In this document: piece by piece, positions 22,976 to 35,188 of the stretch
How positions within the stretch are numbered: position 1 is the stretch's first letter
How the letters are laid out: every line of letters begins with the position of its first letter
Source: Ornithodoros turicata
Taxonomy: Eukaryota; Arthropoda; Arachnida; Ixodida; Argasidae
Reading direction: 5' to 3'
DNA: 64,000 nt
Assembly (NCBI RefSeq): GCF_037126465.1
Contig: NC_088202.1
Location: forward strand, 126,122,123-126,186,122
Translations under genes and position numbers: made by a program
The notes under the pieces: generated by a model
What the model saw: the letters and a program-made list of their open reading frames with translations, nothing else
Databases searched by the model: none
What the model was told of the DNA's origin: nothing

Positions 22976-24113
22976 CACGAATATATTGGGGCAGTGGCAT
23001 CGGCACTAAGGACCTATCGCTGGCTTCCGGATTCTTCTAGGCAATATGGGTGCTGTATTCTCATTGGTGGAGTTTTTGACCTATTAAACGAAAAGACAGG
23101 TTCCCGAACAAAAACATAGATGGCGCTACATTACGAATTTTCCTTTATTCCACTGTTTCTAGGTTGAAACCGCAACGAATACATTGCTGGGCCACACGAC
23201 TAAAGACCTTAGACTTAGAGTCACTAAATAAGCTACCCGTAGCTTTAGTGATTCTAGTTATAATCTGTTTGTGCATCGTATTTAGTTATATAGTAAATGT
23301 GCTGCTATTGACCGCTAAGAGTGTAAGCTGTTCACAAATATATTTACCGCAGGTTCATTGTACGAGTGCACTATGCGCGTCACTCGCAAATTATTTATTT
23401 ATTTCGTTTCACACCAAAGACACATGAGCGCGTTACATGGGGTGAAGGCCAAGGGGGGATGTGGAAAATGCAGTAATGCAACTAAAGAAATGCATATAAT
23501 GCGTCGTCAAATCAAAAATGCACAATTAAGCGGCTAGCATTAAACAACCTGGCTGCGACATCAGGCGCAAACTGCTTTCTCTTAATTTTCAATCTCGGTG
23601 TTAACGCACCAAGCCCACTGATTTTGTGGTGATGTGACATTCATTTCAATCCAAATGAGGAAAGGAGATATGATCGGCAATGCGATTTCATTTCTCACCC
23701 CTTGAGCGCAACTATGTCATGCGTCCGCTTACAGACAGTTCAATGTCCCCCGTCACCATGGTAATACATTTGTTGTTGTTGCTGCTGTCGTTACAGTGTG
23801 TTCTATGCGCTGTTAAAGAATGTCTGCTGCTAAACAATGCACTGATAGTAAAAAATATATATAGTTGAGGTACACCACGAAGCTCTATTGTGGTTCGTCA
23901 CGGACACCATGCATACAAAAGCGTTACAAGCGTGCACGTCATTCCCTCCCGCTAAACTGGACCAGTGACAACTTACATAAATTGAAAGTGTCGCGAGGAA
24001 GTTGTACGCCATCCGTTTCCCACGGATCAACAGTGTGAATTAACGGTATCATTTTAATACCCATGCCACAGGGGTAGTCTTCAATGGTCATTGAAACCAA
24101 CAGGTCATTCAAC
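22976..24113. other. Unassigned non-coding DNA
   Basis: No gene is recognised. A CTCF-like core AGATGGCGCT lies at 23,118-23,127. A short TTG/TGC repeat lies near 23,770-23,790. Confidence 0.4.
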
Positions 24114-24422
24114 ATAGGGTGCATGAATACTAGCTCCCTCTGTGTAGGGTGACGATAACCGCATCGTCTGCGACGAATTTCCGCCATCTTGATGCCCACG
24201 CACAGCTCGCGATGCGCTCACAAAAGTGTAGTATACGCTTAGCTGCACACTCCATTTTGGTGTTGAGTAAATACATAGCATGAGGTTTGAAAAAGTGGAT
24301 GAAATCGGAACACAGCATTCATGCACGGTGAGTGTGGGCTTCAAAATGGCGGCTCTGAGGCGTTCGTTTCCGGAAAGGGTGACTCCACCCTACACAGAGG
24401 GAGCTACTATTTGGGCACCCTA
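24114..24422. mobile_element. 309-bp MITE with TA ends
   Basis: The terminal repeats read TAGGGTGC at the left and GCACCCTA at the right. Inside them a shared tract, TAGCTCCCTCTGTGTAGGGT, is inverted between the ends (about 45 bp alignable). The interior is not palindromic and has no transposase. It carries CCGCCATCTTG at 24,180-24,190 and AAAATGGCGGC near 24,344, both matching the YY1 core in opposite orientation. Confidence 0.75.
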
Positions 24423-27400
24423 ATTGAACATGCGTAGTAGCGCCAACTTCTAACTAACGCCACGCAAACATATCAATGTGCATTTTTGAAGATAATAAAC
24501 GACTTCGGTTTGAATAATGGCAGTTGCAAAAAAAAAATATATTAAAATGCACCATCAGTTGGAATCGACACACTCCGATTGCTCTAGGGTTGTTTGTGGG
24601 TGAAGCTACTGAGTTCGTACTTGTGAACGCGGATGTTGCAACGTCTCGAAGTTGGTCATAAGGCGTTGGTTCGAATTGGTGGGAAATGTTGCCTCGTCTG
24701 AAGCCGGAGTGTCTTTACAGCAGAGAAATAACCCATGTCTGGGGAAGGCAAAATCCAAAACGATCAGAAATCGTAGGGCTGCACTCGAAAAATATTATAG
24801 GGAGATTGTGGCTCCACAAATCTGGAACCTGCTAATCGTGACAGACGAGTTTTTTTTTTTTTTTTTTTCGCAACAACCGTTTTGTTTTGGCTGGTTCCTC
24901 GGTGCACGGCGCCTGGGTTTTTCCCGGTCCGTGCTTGCTCTCTGTCCCCATATTTCATTTTTCGTTGAATGGGCTTTATTCCTCATCAAAATCTGTCATC
25001 TAACGCCAAAAAACTCCAATCACAAAACACCAACTAACTTCATAAGATAATTACACGTGTCTAGAGGAGAAGTGCAAGGCCCAGTCCACAAATTTGGGTT
25101 TCGGTGGCAATAATAGAGTGTTTGAGAAAAAAATGAGCCATACTACGTTTCGTTTTACGATTCCGGTTCCCGTAACGCGGCGACAGAAAGGGAGTTGTAG
25201 GAGAACCACGTTCCCTTTCGCGCTAAAACCCTGCATCATGAACGGCAGCGCCATCTGGTAGAAGCAAAAACCACTATTTCGGATTTACACATTCCGTGAT
25301 CGACGACTATTTGGCAGCGCTTTCAAAACGATTTTCACACAACACATCATGTACAAGGTGCAAGCCGTCGTCGACCGTGAAGCTCTTGCGTTTTCTGCCG
25401 CTCATTTCCGAAACGGCGTTTCGTTGTCGACAGCCGCCAACTCGAAGGAGGAGTAGGGAAAGGAACCCGTTTCAGCTACCGTGAGTCGTTCGTCCGTAAA
25501 ATGTATCCCACCACGACTCAACCCGCTGCGCTGTGATTGGCTGGTTCCCGTAGGGAGTCGGAGTAGGGAAGCGTCTTTGGTTCCCCAAAACTCCCTAACA
25601 ATGAGCGCAGCTGATCAACAGCGCACGTGAGGGGTCTTTGATATGAGTCAAGCTGACGTCATTCGGTGATGAAAGCGAGCGTGCCAATCAGATGGCTCGC
25701 CGCGTGACGTCAACCGGCTCCGCGGAGTTGGTCGTCTGTGGGCAGCGGCGCACCGTGTCAGTGTAGCCAACGAATTTTCAGTGGTGAATGAGAGGCTTCC
25801 TTTCATGTCACGGCCGCATGGGTTCGGGGCATGTTTGGAAGGTTTCGTCGCTTCTCAGCGTTTTCGGAAATTGAACTGAGAAAAACCTAAGCGGTCATTA
25901 GTCGATTAGCGATTAGTGTATGCTAAGTAAGGAATTACCTTAGTACACTACAAACTCTTTTTAAAAGCAGATAAAATAAATCGTTGCGGGATGGAAATTA
26001 TAGGGCTTATTTCTAAAAACAGTTGTCCAAAGTTAGAGATTCTAGAGAGAGCGTTCATTTGCGAAATTCCATCGGTGTCCATTCTACATTCGTATCAGCA
26101 TCGATAACGGCACACTAAGGAAGCTCACCGATCATTTTCTAAACATACTTTTCTGCACGAGAAACGCTGATTCACATTTCTTTGGCTGACGAAAAGTGAT
26201 TCACTCTTCAACAACAACAACGTGGAATCAATGAGCTGACGTTTGACACCGTAAGTATCTCAGTAAGGGCAAACGTGGTTTCCACGACGTAGTAAATACC
26301 AAATAGTAAATTCCAAAGTAATTACGGAGATGGGCAGAGAAACTTGTTATCAAGTGCAGATAATACATTTTCAAGTTGAAATGGCAGTCCTCGTTCGACA
26401 AATGGATATGCAGCATTTAACCAGAAGCTCTAACAGCATCTATAGATTGGCTTCAGCTCATGGAATTTTCGTTTTCTCTATTTCCGTCATTGCACTAAAG
26501 GGTAATGAAAGGAGATCGAGCAAGTAAGTGTATGAGAACGTCACTTAGTACAGTAGATGAGGCAATTAAACATATAGCAGAACGAAAGCAACAAAAGTCT
26601 CATAACGCTCAGTTGCATGCTTGAACTGCCATTATTCAACTCTACGAGAAGGTCACTGTTTTCCTTATTCATTTTATGAAGCTGATATTATCGCATGCCG
26701 CAAGCGGTGAAGCTACCGAGAGTGTATAGGTTGACAGTGCAAGCAAAACAGTGTGACTGACTTCCAAAGTGCAGAAAGTTTGTGATTCGCCGCTGTCCTC
26801 TACCATGCACATACGCTTTTCCAAAAAAGGTAAAAGGAAACAAATATTCCTAACTGCACGCCGTACTATCCAAGCATATATAAACTAACTGGGAAAGACA
26901 TAAGACATGCCTCATCCCCGTAAGTGTACCCGAAGCTGACACATATCATCCTTTTGTTTACTGTGTTTCCATTCTATGCAACGCGTATAGCAAACGCAAG
27001 CCCAACAGCTATTGAGCTCCCGAGGTCCATGAGGATTTTTCACTGCCTCTCTCGAGTTCTAGAACTTTACTTGTCCCGCAATCTGGAGAAAGAGGCTCCA
27101 GACACACGACCAATGCGGATACGAGTCCACAGACAGCTATTCACAATCGCTGCTCCTTCATGTGCTGATAGAAGGAGGGTCGCACAAACACTTCGCCCGC
27201 ACGAGGGCGTTCCTCGTAAATACAACAGCGGAGAAGGAATAAAAACAAACACGCCGACGGTGTCAGTTATGAGGACCGTATACTTCTGCACCATTTTATT
27301 CGGAGGGGTTTACACAACTTTGGAGATTGCCTGCGCATCAGATGTATAGGAACAGGGAAGATCTATTCGTATGTACGAATTTAAAAAAAATAATAATGTG

Positions 27401-28802
27401 CAGACGAAATGTAGGTGGGCATGATCTAGAGGCAAGTTACCTGCGAGAAACGTCCTCCTTCGAAATCGATTATTGTTTTCGCAGAAAAAAAAAAAAAGAA
27501 GTAATGAATCCCACTTCGACGAAGGTGTTCAAGATAACGGTTCCGAAGAACATAAGCCAACTGCTAAGTCGCTTAGAAGCGGAATGAAATTATATTACTG
27601 ATCTTTGATATGTGTTCGTAGTGTACTTGCGATGAAGTAAATATCGCCATTACGGAGCGCCTTATCCTATCGTCGAGGACGGTCCCATTCGCACAAAGAA
27701 GACGATGGCACGCAACGACAATTTAAAATACAAAAAAATAATAATGCGTTGAAACAAAACACCAAGCGCTTTCCAATCTGAATGGGTGCAACCTCAAATG
27801 GCTTGAAGGTAAAAATGGCAAACATCCCAAAAATAGCCGCGCTTATTAAGCCCTTTAATGCAACAATAGAACTAAAGCAGAAACAAATGCTGAACACCCT
27901 AAAGCAAAAAAAAAAAACAACAGCAACAACAACATGTACGCGTTAATAGGAATGAATGTGGACTCATCCTCACTATACGTTGGCAAGCGGAGCGCAAACA
28001 AGAGCCCCGAATAGAAAACACTGCCAAAGCGTGACTTATGACCTCCCCAGAGATCTCGGGAGTGATTTTATAGTCGGAATAAAACCATGCAACCAGAATG
28101 TCTTCTTTCCCTCCCTATTTCTTCTTCTTCTCTTTTTTTCCCTTCTCCCATCTTCCAGTCCGCTTGGAACGACCTCTGAGATACTGTGGGAGTTGCGTCA
28201 ATGCGGAGCGGCGAATGCAGCATGCTGTGTTTTTGCTTTATACGCGCTCATGTATCCGTATTCTCGAGGGCAGCATATGCGTCGAGAGGGTTATACGGCT
28301 GCCTCCTTCTTGCTGGCAACCTGATTGCGAGGTGGATAACTAAGTTTTCTCGGAGCTCCTAGCGTTAATCCATTTAGGCCGCTAATCCAGCGGGAGTAAT
28401 CGTGTTAGGCAGAAAGTGCGCGCTTGGCCAGAATTGTTGGCCGAGAAAGTTTGTTGGATGGTGAAACTTTGGCAGGAGCGTGCTTCCCTGTCGGAAATAA
28501 AGGGCTTTGGGAAAAAGGAAGGGTTGGAAAATGTGACCTAGTTCTGAGAAGGACGCTTCAGGACGGATGTTTCTTTGAATGTCGTCAAAAGTGCTAACGC
28601 GCAGAAGTTTCATTGAGAAAGTTTGTTTTTCTAGCATTTCACTCTGAACAAAATTTATCGCCTATATAGCATCCTTTTTGTTCGCTGTTCGCCCTGACGG
28701 GAACCAGCCAGGATGTATGTATTGAAGAAGCCTCAGGTCGCGAGCTGCTGTCATTTCGAACAGAAGCACAACCTAACAGAATAGACAGGGACAACACAAT
28801 AG
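24423..28802. other. Unassigned non-coding DNA
   Basis: No gene is recognised, though the part at 25.5-25.8 kb looks promoter-like (separate entry). A poly-T run lies at 24,850-24,868. A CTCF-like site (AGCGCCATCTGGTAG) lies at 25,247-25,261. A pyrimidine tract at 28,115-28,158 ends TTCCAG and could be a splice acceptor, but the following open frame is not recognisable as an exon. Confidence 0.4.
25500..25800. promoter_or_regulatory. Possible GC-rich promoter (CRE, CCAAT)
   Basis: The stretch contains GTGATTGGCTGG (inverted CCAAT), two CRE-like cores (GCTGACGTCATTCG and GTGACGTCAACC), and GCCAATCAGATGG, within roughly 200 bp of CG-rich sequence. Such clustering is typical of housekeeping promoters without TATA. 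A short frame begins at an ATG near 25,787 but is brief and unidentified. No downstream exon is recognised, so this is a weak call. Confidence 0.3.
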
Positions 28803-29668
28803 TACACCATGAACGCCATCTAAAGTGATAAAAATTTTTAACTGGCGACGTACTCGCCAGAAGATTGTGGGTCTTTCGGCAATTGCCTTCTGGGAACTTT
28901 TGACGCCGTTTAGGAAGGCTTTGGCTAATTTTTAATTGAGGGAAATTTATTTTTTCAACCGAACTTTGCAAACTGCCAAGCGAACCTCACCTTTTTTCTT
29001 TTTTTGACAGAAATACGAAGTCCTCCACAGATAACCACAGACCCCCCCCCCAAAAAAAAAAAAAAACTATGCACAGTATGCTAACAGTCATAGTCGATAA
29101 AGATTAGTAAAAATTCTGCTTTAACCTGCTTGATTGCCGCAAAGAAGAACGCACAGAAGGTGCGGAGAGAGGGGGAAGTATTACCACCTCTTGTTTTACC
29201 TTTCTTTCGCCCGCTTTGACCTTGATGCTGGTGATAACCGTCTTATCACGAAGAAAACAAAACAACCATCTTATCACAAATAAGGAAGAACAAATAAAGG
29301 CAGGGACACTTTCTCCTCTATAGACGAACATTTCGCGCGCACTTCTTTGCGAAAATCAAGCAGGCGAGGTTAAAGCGTAATTTTTACTAATTTTTTTCGA
29401 CTATTTCTGCTGCGATAGTGTGCATAGCTTTCGTTCGATCTGCGGTTATCCGTGGAGGGCTTCATATTTCTGTAAAAAACTGTAAGGTTCGCTTGGCAAT
29501 TTTCAAAGTTCAATTGAAAAAAATAAATTTCCTGCAATTAAAAATTGTCCAAAGCCTTCCTCAATAGTGGCAATAGTTTCTAGAAGGTAATTGCCGAAAG
29601 TCTCACAATCCTCCGACGGGTACGTCGTCAGTTAGAAGTTTTTATCACTTTAGGTGAAACACCCTGTA
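28803..29668. mobile_element. ~866-bp foldback MITE with internal spacer
   Basis: The right end is ACCTAAAGTGATAAAAAC-type sequence in inverse, closing CACCCTGTA. The left end is eroded but aligns from about 28,803, with TAAAGTGATAAAAA at 28,821. The arms pair through CTTTCGGCAATT, AAAGCCTTCCT and CAAGCGAACC tracts down to about 29,105 and 29,345. A ~240-bp unpaired centre holds an A-rich segment. The left arm has a C10-A15 homopolymer junction at 29,042. It is of the same CAGGGTG class as the 17.2-kb element. Confidence 0.7.
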
Positions 29669-30275
29669 TAGAGGAACAGTCGTTGTTCGAAAAATCGGCA
29701 GCTTCGGACGTGAGGCGTCTGGTTCAGTCTGCTTTAATCGCCTGGATTATTCATTTTCCAAAGATACATCATGCATATTCGCTCTCACTAACTGTGAAGA
29801 TTCCTGTTTTTCATTTTTTTGTTTTTCATCAATCTACAGCAACAAAATTAAGTAAACAACGCACGGCTAACTTACAACTAGAATTCCTCGGCATCATACA
29901 AGTACAGGGGTGGTGGTGGTCGCGGCGTGGCATTTTTTTTTTTTTCAGAAAAAAATATTTATCACCGCAAATATCACCGCAAAGGCTACTGCCTCGACAA
30001 CCGTTTCATATGCCGTGCAATCCAAGACACGGCCCTCACGGGGGTGGGCCACGTTATCAAGGGGACCTTCTCCATATATGAGGGACGGGCTCCCTTTTGC
30101 CCCCCTCCACCGCGGTCTGCATGCCGCCGGGTACTACAGCCGAATTTTTTTAGAAAAATAAAAAGCAACAACTAATAGGGCAGCATAGACAGGCATTTTT
30201 GCAGGTCCCTTATTCGGCCAGCCGGACATCCTCCCAAACAATATCTCTCGTTACCTATTTAATTAAGGACACTTG
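29669..30275. other. Unassigned non-coding DNA
   Basis: Overlapping frames run through 29,680-30,175, but none has a recognisable motif. A poly-T run lies at 29,933-29,946. The CG-rich stretch at 30,000-30,130 is unidentified. Confidence 0.4.
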
Positions 30276-30543
30276 CACTCTCTAGACAGAACTCCACCGC
30301 ATAGCACGTTGTGCGCGAACCACTGCCGCGAAAGATATGGTTATCGCTAGTGATTTGGAGAGAGCGGGGGGCGTACGTCTTTTTGATGCAATTACCACAA
30401 CTATCCAAATTACTACAAAAAGGCGTACGCCCCCCCCCCCCCACACACACGCACACACTCTTCGCATCCGACGGTAACACCAATCATTCACGGCAATGTT
30501 TGGCGGGCAACGTGCTACGCGGAAAAGTTCTGTTCTGAGAGTG
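30276..30543. mobile_element. Foldback MITE around GGGGGCGTACG
   Basis: The ends are CACTCTCTAGACAGAACT and its diverged inverse, AGTTCTGTTCTGAGAGTG. The arms share ATAGCACGTTG/CAACGTGCTA, and the element folds around a pair of GGGGGGCGTACG and CGTACGCCCCCC tracts near 30,366 and 30,425. A related, partly degraded copy is at 33.6 kb. The superfamily is unknown. Confidence 0.6.
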
Positions 30544-33500
30544 TGGGCAAAAGTGAGATAGCAACCCTTGTGAAAGCCATTCTATTTTTAACAAGACCTG
30601 AAACGAGCGAATACATTAAAATCTGTCGCCGAATTTCACTGTGCAAACTAGCCGAAACCGCACATGAGGAGCGCATGGAAAACAACGCTTATTATCACGT
30701 CGAAGGGTCACGTGTCTCCGCGCAGGGGCGAGGGTAAAATTTGGAGAAACTACGTGACGAAGTGTCTGTCCAATCAGAAGGCAACAATAACGAGGTAATG
30801 GCAGACCGGCATGGGTCCACAGAAGAAACCATGGGCGCTTCACCTTGAAATGTTTCGTCATTATTTGGGAGAGAGACCAATGAGGTCACTCCACAGGCAA
30901 TAGGGGAAAGAGAGAAACTGGGGAGCCGTGCAGACGGCTGACCTACTTGTACAGCGCATTGGAGTAGGTGCTGATCTGCTGGCTAGATCGACCGCTTCGC
31001 GGCCCAGATGAGCCGGCGACAGTGAAGGTCATGTTCTCAGTGCGCCCCGAATGCGCCCGGTTTTGGTTCCGGCTCATTTGTATAGCAGAATGTCGCCGTT
31101 GGATATTTCAACGCACGTGGTCGTTTCAGGACTTGTTATAAAGAGAATGACTTTCAACAAGGATGGTCTCCCATGCAGTCTCCTATCTCCCCTTTGCCCG
31201 AAAGCCATCTAATTAAAGATCTGAAAGCTTGGGCGTTGGTGAGGCTTAAATGCTGAGTTTGTCTTAACAGCTTCTTCAGCCTATGCGATTTACGTCACTA
31301 ACAAGTTATTTAATGAATTTTAGATAATTAGTAATTTAGTAATCAAGTACTCGGAGATAATGTCGGCCTGGAAAATCGGCATCTATGCTGCACCAGCTCT
31401 CATAGATTTTTTAAGTGCAAATATGTAATAAATAAAAACGAATAGAAACGGACACACTGTACAGTTACAGTCGCGTTCAACGTTGGAAGGGCATTGCATG
31501 TTCACCCGTAGTTGCCCATCACGCTGGTAATCGCCTCACGTACCAATAATAAAAATAAAACCAATGCAATACTTAGTAACTATTCGCTTTTTGTGTCTTT
31601 TGCTTGTTAAGGTAATAGCCTTTGATTCGAAGAGAGAGAGAGAGAGAGGCGTATCGCCTTTTGAGGGTAATTATCATCCAAATGCCACAAAAAAGTCAAA
31701 TGCCACAAAAGCAAAATGCCCCAAAAAAGCGCCCCCTCGAGTAAAACAACTTTTTCTCAATGTCCTCATTGTGTATAGGGTGGCACTCTGAGTGTTTGTC
31801 TTTTACTTAAACGGCTAAGGAAACATGACACACGTTCGCACACGTCGTACAAAGAGCTACATTATACCCTCTCACCGAGAGGAGTGAAAAACAAACAAAC
31901 AAAAAAACAAGTGCGTACTAACATAAATGAGACCGACGTGAAGGGAAGTCATCTGTCACGGTAGAATTAATGCCTTCAAGCAACATAGTCTGCTCAATCT
32001 CAAGCAACAAACGTGGAATGACACACTCCAGTTGTTATCTTCTACACCTCCCAGAACCTTATAACAGTTTACGGACAACATGCTATTCCCGTAAACAGAG
32101 TCCCTTAGTTCAAGGCAAGAAAGAATTTCTCGAAAAGATGCGCGAACTCGAGAAACCAGCAGGTTCTGCACAATTTCCTTGATTGTCAGCCAGTGAAGCA
32201 GAAAACAATTTCGCAAAAGTCTAGCCAACGAAACGCAAGAAGGACCAAAATAAGCAGATATCCAGTCGCCGGATCGATACGGCGACAGGCTTCGAGAGCC
32301 GCCTGCTGGTGTGTTGGCGAGGTTGCGGCGTTCCTGTTCATGCGCACATCAGTGTCGCTCCCTCTCGGTGTTTTAGCTCCGCCTTTGCTTATGCGCAATG
32401 CTGGGGCGCCGCGAAGCTGAGAAAGGATGCGGTGCTGAGTATTTTGCTGACACTATTCCGTCTACGCGATTTTCCTGAGGTGGCGTACAGGGTAATGCGC
32501 CTGCAATGCCATTGTTTTAGTATCCTGTTTTGTTTTCTTGGAATTCAAATCTCACAAACCAACGTGTCATCCCACTATAGACGAAGTGCTTCTGCTTCAC
32601 AAACGGAAGGGAGGAAGAACGTCCAAGCCTGTTTTAAATAAACAGACACTTCGCATAGTAATAGTCACTTCGGGCAGATGGCACGAGGTCATAGTCTTAT
32701 TGATGAGCACTACACCAAGACCTGTGCGCCGCCGACTCGCACCGCCGGTATCCGCCGATTTGCCTCACGACGGCGCTGCCGCCAACCCGGCGCGCCGATG
32801 GGCTTATTCCTACTTAATCCAGTTGGAGGGTTCTGCATACTAAAGTAATCTAGTAACTTAATCAAGTGGGACGGTTCTGTTCTTGTGGCAGCGTGTCAAA
32901 AGAGCAGGCGTAGAGATAAAAAAATGATGTCCGACAGTTCTGCTTTTACGGAATAGCAAACTACACGCGTTTATGCGTTCGGTGGCTCCTCGCAAATAAC
33001 CAGGCGATTGCTGCGCACAAACCGTAGATACCGTTCGCTCGCCGCAATGGCATGGTCGTAAGGTGTAGGCCAGCACTTGCACGCTCGTGCCGCCGCCGAC
33101 CCCAAAAGCCAGCCTAACGCCGCCGTCGGTCAAAGTGCCATCGGCGCACAGGTCTAGCACTACCAAAGCTAATCTTAAAGAATACGGAGACGGCACACAT
33201 CCCTATATAGCTCTGTATTCTTCCATTCAGCCCTAATGAGTGATGGGTGTGAGCTTTCGCATAACACTTCATTAAAATAGGTACCAAATTTATTAAATAG
33301 TTTGATGTATCAGTAGTATATAGACTGTTGTAGATGTTGTATCCATATTTTTGTGCACTGTTGATCGACACCGGACACTCGCTTTTGACAAAAAAAGAAA
33401 GAAAAAGAAAAAAAAAAACAAAGAAAGCCTTGTGTCATAAGCGCAGGAATCCGTTAAATAGACTTCACTTGTGGTGACACAAACGGTGTCGTCACAATCA

Positions 33501-33587
33501 CATGGGTCTTTGTTAAAATTTAATAGTCTCTACACGACTTGCGTCAAGCGTGCTATTCATTTCTGTGTATGTTTGATGCAGAGAGCC
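30544..33587. other. Unassigned non-coding DNA
   Basis: No gene is recognised. A GA microsatellite lies at 31,631-31,648 and ATGCCACAAAA is repeated at 31,680-31,705. The segments around 32,716 and 33,141 share an inverted AGACCTGTGCGCCG. They bracket a CG-rich stretch of ~430 bp that may be a repeat; a similar run occurs at 43,939. A run of overlapping frames in 32.2-33.2 kb has no known motif. Confidence 0.4.
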
Positions 33588-33800
33588 ACACCCTAAAAAC
33601 AGAGCTTCACCGCATAGCACGCTCCTAGCCATCCGTCATCCCGAAGGACAACGTTTCCCCCTTGATTTGATGAAAACTGGGGGCGTACGCCATTTTTGTG
33701 CCAATTGTTTGTTTATTTGTAAGGAAAAAAACGGAAGAAATTGAACTCTTCTCCCGAATTGTTTCTTCTACTCCTAACGAATTCTCACGCCCCCCCCCCC
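33588..33800. mobile_element. Degraded relative of the 30.3-kb MITE
   Basis: It shares ACAGAGCTTCACCGCATAGC with the 30.3-kb element's left arm, and GGGGGCGTACGCC at 33,679-33,691. The right arm is missing or replaced by a C/A homopolymer junction (about C13 then A17) at 33,789. The boundaries are approximate. Confidence 0.45.
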
Positions 33801-33822
33801 CAAAAAAAAAAAAAAAAAATAC

Positions 33823-35188
33823 TTCTCAGGTGGCAATTATGAACTGCATAATGGAATAACGGCATATGTCGAGAGGCCTTAGCACGATCCTTGGAAAATT
33901 CTATGAGAGTCATTCTAGTGTCATTGTCGATTGTCATTCCAATACAGTTACACTTTTTTTCAGGCTAGTCAAATATCACGTTCATCTTTACGTCTCACAG
34001 ACGTCAAGGCTTCCCAGTGCCTTCCCAGGGGGGGGGGGGGGATATGTTTAATGCAAAGTAAGAAAAAGGGAAGGGAAAGGTTAGCCACGGTGTGGGCTTG
34101 CTATTCCCTAATGCTTTCAAGCCCAGTTCAAGTGGCAACCCTGTAGCTTCGTTCAGTTGTAACTGGATGAAGCTACAGTTGTACCCAATCGCAGCTATAC
34201 TGCATCGTTCATTAAACTGAAGATTTCATCTTTTCACGAAAATGCATGTGGTACTTCTGCATGCATGTGGTATCGACGACGCTTTCGTAAAACGCCAAAA
34301 TGATCTGATGTATCTAGGAGAGTGTGAATTAAAAGAAGTAAATGAAACTAATAACTAAAAACCTAATTTACTCTACATTATTTTCCAGCAATCGTGGTAG
34401 TACTGTCCGAAGTCGCTGGAACCAATCAAGGTCACGGAGCCAGAGACCACTAAATCCTGCCCACGGAAAACGCCGACAAAGCCCGCAAACGCACAGATAA
34501 CGTCGGCGGCTGACTCTTCAAAAGACGTATGTTCCAACGAGCTCCTTGTCTCCAGCGATAAGAAGAAAGAGAAAAAAAATCGTCCCGTATGCTCACATAA
34601 ATATCACTACCTGTGATCCAAATGCAAAGCACAGCGAACTAAAAATGATCCCTATCCACGGGCACTCAATGGCGTACCATGCACGTTAGTGCGAAATCAA
34701 ATGGACCAGTCGCAGTGGCCATTCCCATAACGCTTCTGCCGTACTGGCGGATAGCAGATGTGAACGCCCATGTTCGGGGAGGGGAACGAGATATTCCGCT
34801 TATCTCAACCTTACACTGCGGTTGCTTGTAAGCGTAACTTGTGTTTCTTCTTGCAGGTGAGATAGAGCATTTGGGCCTCACAACATCCGGGACAGAGAGC
34901 GCTTCCTGACTGTGGAAGACGTCTGGAATGGCGGGAGGAGATAGGAAACAACAACGGAAATGGACCCCATCCCCTGAAAGCCCATTGGTTGGATGGTAGA
35001 GGGAGAGATAAAAATGCACTACCATAAAGTTTGTACAGTAACGGTGTTATGCTTTGTGCCGTTCTTGGAATAGTGCGCCATTTGCGCAGGAATTTTTAGT
35101 TTACACGTGCACGTGAGCTTTGGTGACACGCAAATCGGAAGCCCGTTTCGTCCCAAAAGCAGTCTACATATTATAATGCAGCATAACT
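33823..35188. other. Unassigned DNA with a small dispersed repeat
   Basis: The stretch starting at the poly-G run 34,029-34,040, followed by GATATGTTTAATGC and an A/G-rich tail, recurs at 49,802-49,850. This suggests a small dispersed repeat. A 119-codon minus-strand frame at 34,666-35,025 is unidentified. Confidence 0.4.
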
